A model generated the notes under the pieces. That model had not been told where the DNA came from. It did not search any database and saw only the letters and a program-made list of their open reading frames with translations. A program made the translations under genes and the position numbers. A DNA stretch of 64,000 bases from Linnemannia hyalina (Eukaryota > Mortierellomycota > Mortierellomycetes > Mortierellales > Mortierellaceae), in contig JAHRHY010000004.1 of assembly GCA_019671135.1 (NCBI GenBank), positions 434,001 to 498,000 on the forward strand, written 5' to 3'. Shown here piece by piece: positions 56,283 to 64,000 of the stretch (positions are counted from its first letter, which is position 1; the number at the start of each line of letters is the position of its first letter).

Positions 56283-56639
56283 TGTCTCTGCTTTGACCCC
56301 CCCCTCTTCCCCCCTCTTCCCCCCTGGGATCTTTTTCCATTCGTGGCTCGGACACCCAACAGTAACTGTATACTCCCCACTTTCTGTCTCACTCCATGCT
56401 CAGGACAGGTATTCTTCGGTCTTTAGGTATAAAAAGAGCTACACCTGTCCAACCTCCACTACCGACACAAATCTGATCGTGCCTCAAGATCCAGACTCGT
56501 AAGAGCATCACAGACGCCTATCAAACCACTCTGTAAGGCTACAGTACTTTTGATTTTTCATTCGTCCCCAATTAAGGTTAGGGAGGTACAGGGCAAGGAG
56601 CGACTAACCCAAAGCCCCCATGCGGCTTTTCTTTTTTGT

Positions 56640-57200
56640 TCCTTCCAAAAATCCACTCATGTGGTGGTTTCGTCGACCACCCCTCAAATAGAGTCTCTTC
56701 TAAGTTCTAACAAAAAGAGTAGTGCCACTAAAAAAGAGAGCCTGTGCGCGAGAGAGAAAAGTAATCTTTTTTCCATCTTTCGTGCAGGTAAGCAGACACC
56801 ACAACAGACAAAGACAAACAAATTGTAGGAGAGGACAAGCGTGATGGATAGTAAATATCAACCTTCTTTCCCGCTTTTGTGCAGGCATAACGGGCTCACC
56901 TGCGTTTTCTTTTATCACCTGCGATAACAACAACAAACAACGACAACAACAACAGCGACATCCACAACAGAGACAGACCTATCAACAGTGACACACAATA
57001 TCTATCTCTTTTTCATTTCATTTCATCACCACTATCAACCATAACTGCGACACAACAAACAGAAAAATACATATGTATATGTATAAAAGCGACGCACGCA
57101 AACACTAACAAGGCAACAGCATGTTAAACCAAGCCATCAGCGAAGTGACTCAAACCCCTTGGGCCGACACCAGGTCCCCCAGAAGGGAGGAGGAAGACCC
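56640..57200 (+). repeat. Direct repeat DR-1 (5' end of a gene family)
   Basis: Similar, with small indels, to 62310-62800: GTGGTGGTTTCGTCGACCACC / GTGGTAGTTTCGTCTACCACC, AGAGAGAAAAGTAA, CAACAACAACA leader, and the start of the open frame. The two copies bracket the broken LRR gene. Confidence 0.8.
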
Positions 57201-57471
57201 AGCTAGCGCCTTCCCATCTCATGTCAACTCTCCCCCTGCTCTCTCTTCGACCTGGGGTTTCAAAACTCCAACACATATCAGAGTGGATACTCTGACACCA
57301 GCGATAATGAACATCCCCGATCTCCTTTGCATTTCAACCGACCTAGACGCATCATTCTATGGCTTTGCATGCGCCCACTCGTACGACACCCATGGAATCC
57401 TCTGGACTTCCTACAACGTCTTCGTCAAGTCCAATACTAACCCCGTCAATTCTGACAGCATCAGCACTTGA
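57121..57471 (+). CDS. Hypothetical protein, family shared with 62692
   Basis: The ATG follows a TATAAAAG box (57081-57088) by about 35 bases; 116 codons. It begins MLNQAISEVTQTPWADTRSP with a DPASAFPS motif that recurs in the truncated copy at 62692. The second half, NIPDLLCISTDLDASFYGFA then YDTHGILWTSYNVFVKSN, looks like folded protein. No recognised domain. The frame may be cut short, because downstream codons in another frame continue for 30 codons. Possibly the N-terminal part of a longer, degraded gene. Confidence 0.4.
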   Translation: MLNQAISEVTQTPWADTRSPRREEEDPASAFPSHVNSPPALSSTWGFKTPTHIRVDTLTPAIMNIPDLLCISTDLDASFYGFACAHSYDTHGILWTSYNVFVKSNTNPVNSDSIST

Positions 57472-57616
57472 AGAAAACCCCAGTCATCCTGTCCTTGGTA
57501 TCGTCGAACAGTGTGCATTGTTATTGTTTAGCTGTAATATAAGACTTTTCTATCTCATCCCTGCTATATAAATTATAGCGTCCTATAGCTGTCTATACCA
57601 TCAAAATGGGCGGGTT

Positions 57617-58860
57617 TTACTCCAAGTCCAAAGTGGTCAGGATCGAGTTGGTCTTGAGTGCCTCAGCCAGCGTGTTGGCTCCGTCGGATCCGATCGAGTT
57701 GCTCCTCAAGTTCAAAGAGGTAAGGGTCGAGTTGGTCATGAGTGCCTCAGCCAGCGCCTTGGCTCCGTCGTCTCCAGTCAAGTTGCTCCTTAAGTTTAAA
57801 GAGGTAAGGGCCGAGTTGGTCTTGAGTGCCTCAGCCAGCGCCTTGGCTCCGTTGTCTCCGATCGAGTTGTAGAGCAAGTCCAAGGTAGTCAGGGTCGAGT
57901 TGGTCTTGAGTGCCTCAGCCAGCGCGTTGGCTCCGTTGTCACCGATCGAGTTGCTCCCCAAGTCCAAAGTGGTCAGGGTCGAGTTGGTCTTGAGTGCCTC
58001 AACCAGCGCTTTGGCTCCATTGTCTCCGATCGAGTTGATCTCCAAGACCATAGTGGTCAGGGTCGAGTTGGTCTTGAGTGCATCAGCCAGCGCCTTGGCT
58101 CCGTTGTCTCCGATCGAATTGCTCCCCAAGTCAAAAGTGGTCAGGGTCGAGTTGGTCTTGAGTGCCTCAGCCAGCGCCTTGGCTCCGTTGTCTCCGATCG
58201 AGTTGTAGAGCAAGTCCAAAGTGGTTAGGGTCGAGTTGGTCTTGAGTGCCTCAGCCAGCGCCTTGGCTCCGTCGGATCCGATCGAGTTCCTCTCCAAGTA
58301 CATAGTGATCAGGGTCGAATTAGTCTTGAGTGCCTCAGCCAGCGCCTTGGCTCCGTTATCACCGATCGAGTTGTTCCCCAAGTCCAAAGTGGTCAGGGTC
58401 GAGTTGGTCTTGAGTGCCTCAGCCAGCGCCTTGGCTCCGTCGGATCCGATCGAGTTCCTCTCCAAGTACATAGTGATCAGGGTCGAATTAGTCTTGAGTG
58501 CCTCAGCCAGCGCCTTGGCTCCGTCGGATCCGATCGAGTTCCTCTCCAAGTACATAGTGATCAGGGTCGAATTAGTCTTGAGTGCCTCAGCCAGCGCGTT
58601 GGCTCCGTTATCACCGATCGAGTTGTTCCCCAAGTCCAAAGTGGTCAGGGTCGAGTTGGTCTTGAGTGCATCAGCCAGTGCCTTGGCTCCGTTGTCTCCG
58701 AGCGAGTTGCTCCTCAAGTCCAAAGTGGTAAGGGTTGAGTTGGTCTTGAGTGCCTCAGCCAGCACCTTGGCTTCGTTTTCTCCGAACGATTTGCTCCTCA
58801 AGTCCAAAATGGTCAGGGTCGAGTTGGTCTTGAGTGCATCAGCTAGTATTCCAAACTCCT
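57617..58860 (-). repeat. 84-bp tandem repeats encoding 28-residue LRRs
   Basis: Fourteen and a half units. Blocks such as SIGSDGAK-ALAEALKTNSTLITM recur identically in adjacent units (around 58260-58340 and 58440-58620), showing recent unit duplication. The opposite strand is also open through the repeats, as expected from its period of three. Confidence 0.9.
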
Positions 58861-60882
58861 TTCCTCCAATCATTGTAGTTGCCAGCTCGCAGGACATCTT
58901 ACAAATATGAGTTGATTTTTTGGGTGGAAATCCAAGAAAGCTAACGAGGTCCTTTGAAAGAAGAATATGAAGTACTTTCATATTAGGAAGATCTCTGATG
59001 CGGAAAATGACGTCATATGGTGTGGATGTCGATAGTAGTTTCCTGACGACGCTCGTCCGAAATTGTTGAAGATCCAGTCGAAGATTGATACTCTTGATTT
59101 CCTGAGCGCATCCTCCAGTGCTTCAAGATCACTTGTAGTGCAGGCCCAGTCCAAGCCGATGTCGAGCTCATAGACAGATCTCGCCTTTCCCAGTGCCGAA
59201 AAGAAATGCTCTGCCAACGCTCTCGACTGGAGTCTCACGTCAACCCTACCAACGTTTTCACTAAACGATCCTCCGACGGAATCTAGCACGCGCAGGAACT
59301 CCTTGGCCGAGTTTTCTAGATAGTTCATGCGGTAGTGGTCAATGCAAACCCATTTGACATGTCCCTCGTCCGTAACGGTCCTGTACAGGTTCCCCAACAC
59401 CTTATTGCCGTCCTTGTCCTTCAGAAAGGTGTCCAGCTTGCGTAGATCGGCGCCTTCCAATGCCTCCTTCTTTTCCATCTGCTTAGAAAACTCGTCAACT
59501 GCCTCGCCTTCATTCACAGAGACCTTGTCCATCCAGTCTAGGACATGATCCATTCCAGGCTCAATATTGTCCCTCAACTGTTGTAGACCGGCAGTGGCTT
59601 GATCGATGGCATCCGATCTGACCAGGTGAGAGATAGCTGGTACAGCCACTCCAGCAACCGAAACACCGAACTTGAGCATCTTGAGGATAGTGAGTACATA
59701 GGGGCCGTATTGCTGAAAGAACTCTGAAGGTCGAACGATCTCGTAGCCTTCATGCTTAGCAAAGTGGATATCATGAGAGATATCGGTCTTGCAGTTGATC
59801 GACCTGGTGTGTTCTCCGCACTCGCATAAAAAGTAGAGACGGAACTTGTTCGAGAAGGGATTTACGGCATCCCAACCTGAAGGGTCTTGAGGAAGGACAA
59901 CGAAAAGACGAGGGATCGGGTACTCGTGGAGTTCGTAGGTCTGAGTTAGGACGGCTTGCACACGGGACTGGAGCATGGCTAACTGATCAAGAGCTCGCTG
60001 CTGCAGTTGCTTCATCTCTTCTTGGTTGCTAAGGACTTGCTCCTGCAGCTGGTTCATCTCTTCTTGGTTGCTGAGGACTTGCTCCTGCAGCTGCTTCACT
60101 TCTTCCTGCTTGGCAAGCATTGCTTCCTGCAAGTCGAAGTTCTTGACCACCATGACCTCCAGCTTCTGAAAGTGCCCACCCAGTTCTTGCCTAAGCTCTC
60201 TTCGACTAACCTCCCCATTACCGTACTTGATAGCCTTGGAAAACGCCTGGTAGATGTCCGACGAGGCTCTAACTGTTCCTTGGACTTCAGGGGCCAAAAG
60301 GGAGATAAATCGCTGCTCGACCTCAGATTCGCGTGACTACCTAGACGCGCGTGTCACAATCTGCTGGAACACTGTCGCCTTGGAAGCAGCATCGGTGGTA
60401 GACGATGGACTTGATGGTGTGTCGAGAAGGCCAATGTCTCTGACGGGCGTCTCTGGTATAGGTGGTGTAGCCCTGAAAGCAACAGCGATTTTGTTGTTAA
60501 CTGGAGCACCGACTGGAGCATTAGTTTCACCACCAACTGGGTCAAACTCAGCAGGGTTGGCAAGAACAGGTTGGACAGAGGTAGACAAGACAACGTCCAG
60601 GATGCTATATGGCATGATTCAGAAAGGAAGAGAACAGTATGATGAGATGTTTGCTCGTCAAGACCATTCGTCTCAAATCATTTTTAAGTTTCCTTATTAC
60701 CCTTGTTGATCGGAACCCCGAAGAAACTTGATGACCGAATGGCCATTGCTAACGCGCTTAACTCCAGGAAAGGCTTTCTCAATGTCCTCCCAATAAATGA
60801 TGTTCTGTCCGTCAACATGGTTGAGAGTGATTTCCATGGTATCCGTGGTTTTGGTCAAGCGAAACGATTGAGTATCCTCCAT
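57617..60882 (-). pseudogene. Large LRR (RNI-like) gene broken by one stop and one frameshift
   Basis: Exon 1 is 60882-60701 (MEDTQSFRLTKTTDTMEITL), donor GG|GTAATA, and exon 2 starts at 60604. The frame then meets a single TAG at 60339-60337 and continues open on the other side (EQRFISLLAPEVQGTVRASS). A Gln/Glu coiled coil with two copies of QLQEQVLSNQEEM follows, then PIPRLFVVLPQDPSGWDAVN and a helical region. Near 59105 one base is missing: after LEALEDAL the next frame gives EIKSINLRLDLQQFRTSVV and leads into the LRR frame. That frame has fourteen full 28-residue repeats of the ALAEALKTNSTLTTLDL type and ends abruptly in a fifteenth. Without the two lesions it would encode about 1055 residues. 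Such proteins resemble fungal NLR-like or RNI-like LRR receptors; function unknown. Confidence 0.75.
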
Positions 60883-61779
60883 TGCTCTTGTTAGATGTAT
60901 TGTGGGTAGTGGATATAGGAATGAAGAAAATAGCGACTTTGTGTAAGAAAAGGAAAGCGAGGAAGAATGCGCGAAGAGGAAGAAGAGTTTGGGTGAAAGA
61001 GACACAGTTTCAAAGTGGACCCTTTCGACTCGAAAAGCCTTCTGCTTCGCCATTTCTTTGTATCTTCCCCTTGTTGTTGGCTCAAACGAGCTGACGCCTC
61101 CTTTGTTCGCAATAAATACTCTTTGGTATTCATCGGTCAACATCGATCCTGGTTGCACAAAAAAATTCAAGGGAGCTGAGGAAAAATTCAAGGGTACCTG
61201 TCGACCTATCACTTACAAAGTGCTTGGCCATTGTCCCTTTGTTTTTTGCTATCTCTCACTTTAATTTTCCCTATGCTGTGCCTACTGACATTTACCATTG
61301 TTTGATTTGCTAACTGTCACTTCTCTAATATCTACTTTGTCAACAGGGATAACCGGTTTGTGGCAGCCAAGCGTTCAGAGCGACGTTACTTTTTGATCCT
61401 TCGATGTCGATTCTTTCAATCCTTGCTCCAGCAGGAATTCAAGGTCGCGTTGTTGATGCTTTGTTCACTTTGTCAAAATTTATACTACAGTTAAAAATGG
61501 CCAATACAATCTCTTCGGTTTGTTTGTCGCGCTTTGACTAGCCTGCTTTTAACGCGTCGCCGTGATCTGAGTGCAGTTTCCAATATTCTAACTTGATAAA
61601 ATGCTGCTTCGCAATAAACATTAAACCATATGCTGCTTTACCGCCGATAGTTGTTCATGACATTGGAGGAGAATATTATCTCAAGAGTGTTCTCCTGTAT
61701 AATTTCCTGCACCCTCCTCATATTACGCTTTTCCTATCACATGCGCTCGAATGAATCACATACGCTTTACAGTTTTCAG
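60883..61779. other. Promoter of the LRR gene and empty sequence
   Basis: 60883-61100 is purine-rich on the plus strand (CT-rich leader of the minus-strand gene). 61100-61779 is AT-rich with no gene seen. Confidence 0.45.
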
Positions 61780-62276
61780 CCTGCTCGTAAGATTCCTGTG
61801 CATATCCTTCAGCCAGAAGGCGACGGAATGCTTCTTCGTGCATCAGTAACAGCAGAGGTAGACGACGGGTACGTGTAATACCGGCAGATCAAGACAGATA
61901 GCGCCCTCCATTCAGCAACTCTATCTGTCGCTGGGGTTTCCAAATGCTACAGCTGCGAACGAAAAAAGGCCCGACTGGAGGAGCCATACAAATGGATTTA
62001 CAAAGGGATCTGTGTCGAACCTGGATGTCGTCCACCGGTGTTCGATATCGAACTCAGTTGAATTCTCAAATGTGCATCCATTGCCACACATTTGTCGAGC
62101 CTGACGTTTCCAAGGACGATTATGTCACGAAGGTCGTCAGGGTGATGAATGGCCGGACGGATCAGCACTCAGTGGTCCAGCCGCTCCAGTACTATCCATC
62201 GACTGGTCCGCACAAGACATGGAAGTGCCATACCTGTCGGAAGGGCATCTGCCGCCAAAATCTCACTGTAGCGTAA
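61780..62276 (+). pseudogene. Cysteine-pair-rich (zinc-ribbon-like) relic
   Basis: The plus strand reads ARKIPVHILQPEGDGMLLRA, then a TAA, and in the same frame YRQIKTDSALHSATLSVAG, CYSCERKKARLEEPYKWIYK and GICVEPGCRPPVFDIE. After a one-base shift it continues with LNSQMCIHCHTFVEPDVSK, VTKVVRVMNG and KTWKCHTCRKGICRQN. There are four Cx2-4C pairs. The order CxxC, then V-x-V-M-N-G, then CxxC followed by R is reminiscent of the Fanzor/TnpB zinc ribbon at 20649, but the RuvC-III Asp motif is not present and the match is weak. Probably a transposon-derived relic. Confidence 0.4.
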
Positions 62277-62309
62277 CACTCGATATAGAAGATAGGGGTT
62301 CTGACTTTT

Positions 62310-62880
62310 TATCCAACATCGTGTTGTGGTAGTTTCGTCTACCACCCATTAAGTAGAGCCTCTTCTAACAAAATGAGAGCCTGCACGCGAGAGAGAAAAG
62401 TAACCTTTTTTTCCTCTTTCGCGCAGTAAGCAGACGCCACAATAGACAAAGACATTCAATAGTAGAGGAGCAGCGTGGATATTAAATATGCCTATTTCGT
62501 GCAGGCGGGTTCACCAGCGTTTTCTTTTATTACCAGTGACAACAACAACAACAACAGAGAGAACTATCAACACCGACTCACAATATCAATCCTTTTTATC
62601 ATTTCACCACCAATCTAACCAACCATAACCGCGACTACAACACAATAAGAAAATAATATACAAAAAAAGAGACAACCATCAGCAACACAACATGTCAAAC
62701 CAAGCTATCAACGAAGTGACTCAAACTTCCGGAGCTGACATCAGGGCCTCCAGAAGGGAGGAAGACCCTGCTAGCGGGTTCCCATCTCCCGGCAACTCTC
62801 CCCTCTCTCTCTCTGAACCCGGGGTTTCAAAACTCACACACTCACACACACGCCTCCTTTTCCATCCTCGCGGAGATTGA
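62310..62880 (+). repeat. Direct repeat DR-2
   Basis: Partner of 56640-57200. Similarity covers the promoter, the CAA-rich leader and about 40 codons, then stops. Confidence 0.8.
62692..62880 (+). pseudogene. Truncated paralogue of the gene at 57121
   Basis: The ATG opens MSNQAINEVTQTSGADIRAS then RREEDPASGFPSPGNSP, matching the gene at 57121; after GVSKLTHSHT the frame differs and ends at codon 63. The protein-like second half of the other copy is missing. Either a truncated copy or only a first exon. Confidence 0.45.
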
Positions 62881-63540
62881 AATCCCGTTCACGCCCTAAA
62901 CAAATAATAAAAACGTACTCACGGCCCTTTTCTCGTTCGGATGGGTCTTCCGGTTTTGATTGTGTTCTGTACCACCCTCTTCACATCCGATCGATCCTTG
63001 GCATCGTTGCCTATTGTTCGCAGTACTTTTTTTGTCGCATTGGTATCAGCAAGGAGAAGTCTCAGTCCTTCTGTTTGTCCTGTGGTGAGGATGAAAAGTA
63101 CAAGACGATGGAATAGATGGTGTCTTGAAGAGCTATCACTATCCTTCCTTTTTCTTCTCTCAGTTTCTCGTGCCGTTCTTGATACATTTTTTCTTATGGA
63201 GGAAGGGGAAAGGGGATACACTGCCTTGGGCCCCCTTCCTCTTAGTGACAACGAAGGGGGAACAAAAAAAATAGGACAATCTCCGAAGGATTAAGGAGGG
63301 AAGAAGGAATGCCAAGAGAAAAAAAGAGCGCTTTGATTTTTTTTCCCTCCTTCCAGTGGCCATGGAATCAAAAACACAAACGAGTTGTCTCTGGTCACTT
63401 TGACCATTACCCATGCGCATTTCTTTTTCTTTTGTCACAACTCGTGAAAGAACCCATTTAACTGGATGTTGTTTACTCGGTTGTTTTATTCACATTGAGA
63501 AGATGCCATCCACCCAAGCTCAAATCAACACTCCACCTTT
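62881..63540. other. Intergenic, no gene seen
   Basis: Short unrelated frames only. The part before 63541 is the 3' flank of the minus-strand gene at the window end. Confidence 0.4.
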
Positions 63541-64000
63541 TCAAGCAAGAAGATCAAGGCGGGTTTTGTGTCCTTTGATATCAATCCGGGGGAAGTACCC
63601 GGGCTCATACCCGTTATAGGACATGTAGCCAACCAACGTATGGTTGTCTCGTTTCCGTTCATAGAAACAGCATGTAGATGCAAAGAACTCTGGTGGGCCG
63701 TCGAAGATGGAGGAGGTCTTTAACCAGAGGTGGCCGTAGAATGGTGTTTTCTAAAGTTGTGTGAAGATCAAATATAAAGAAGACGTGTTAGGCAATTGGC
63801 GAAAGAGAGAGGGCAACAAATGACAAACATGATGGATAATAAACACTGAGGAAGATAAAAACGTACCATGGCGACTTGGGGTCTGCCAGAAGTATCAACT
63901 TTGAGATCTAACCCATTCGACCAAGACTCAACCGTAAGACTAACATCCCCCTTCGCCTGGACCCTAGCCACCTTCCTAACCTCGACCTGAGCTTCGACGT
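63541..64000 (-). CDS. C-terminal exons of a DUF4097-like protein (partial)
   Basis: The penultimate exon, 64000-63867, reads EAQVEVRKVARVQAKGDVSL then GLDLKVDTSGRPQVAM and a GTACGT donor. The last exon, 63750-63541, after ACTTTAG, reads KTPFYGHLWLKTSSIFDGPP ... GYMSYNGYEPGYFPRIDIKG ... LDLLA and stop. This matches the last exons of the gene at 44855 (FSGHVVLKS ... GYFPYPNG ... LPRIEISG). The 5' part lies outside the window. A cell-surface beta-rich protein is likely; function unknown. Confidence 0.7.

Noticed and set aside
57606..58910. Long plus-strand open frames across the LRR block (repeated VELVLSASASALAP)
   Set aside because: Antisense shadow of 84-bp LRR repeats; the minus strand has the recognisable LRR consensus.

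Overview
The window is eukaryotic and looks like a filamentous fungus of the Mucoromycota/Mortierellomycota group, most likely a Mortierella relative. The reasons are short GT-AG introns, CT-rich promoters, a leucine-rich repeat protein built on an ALAEALKTNSTLTTLDL-type unit, an F-box/LRR protein, several DUF4097-like single-pass membrane proteins, Kex2-processed secreted cysteine-rich peptides and decayed transposon genes. This is inference from family style; no marker gene fixes the species.

Layout. 1-7 kb: the 5' end of a membrane-protein gene leaving the window, a secreted helical protein, a long gene-poor stretch and a decayed gene. 7.26-27.96 kb: a very large inverted repeat (IR1; x on the left maps to 35221-x on the right) with arms of about 6.5 kb and a 7.6 kb spacer. 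Each arm carries an identical three-exon gene for a nucleotidyltransferase of the Cid1/TUTase type whose third catalytic Asp appears to be Gln, an exon-1 copy of a related gene, a dead SDR dehydrogenase fragment, and a TATA-driven, apparently spliced non-coding unit whose middle exon is a tandem array of nine hairpins. The spacer holds a chitin-deacetylase-like gene and a C-terminal relic that resembles a Fanzor (eukaryotic TnpB-like) protein.

28-41 kb is a housekeeping core: a type II membrane protein, SNF5/SFH1 chromatin remodeller, SNW1/Prp45 splicing factor, proteasome beta-1 (Pre3) and an F-box/LRR protein. 37-50 kb also contains one intact DUF4097-like membrane gene with at least three decayed paralogous pieces, and two Kex2-type cysteine-rich secreted peptide genes, one of which has lost its ATG.

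51-55 kb: a second inverted repeat (IR2; x maps to 105909-x) with 1171 bp arms, each carrying an identical defensin-like secreted peptide gene and a promoter containing repeated GTGCGGCGTG motifs; next to it lies an 884 bp TA-flanked terminal-inverted-repeat element. 56-63 kb: a long LRR gene broken by one stop codon and one frameshift, bracketed by direct repeats that each carry the 5' end of another gene family, followed by a cysteine-rich zinc-ribbon relic. The window ends in the C-terminal exons of another DUF4097-like gene.

Intron boundaries were inferred by eye from splice consensus and reading phase; single-base errors in internal exon coordinates are possible.
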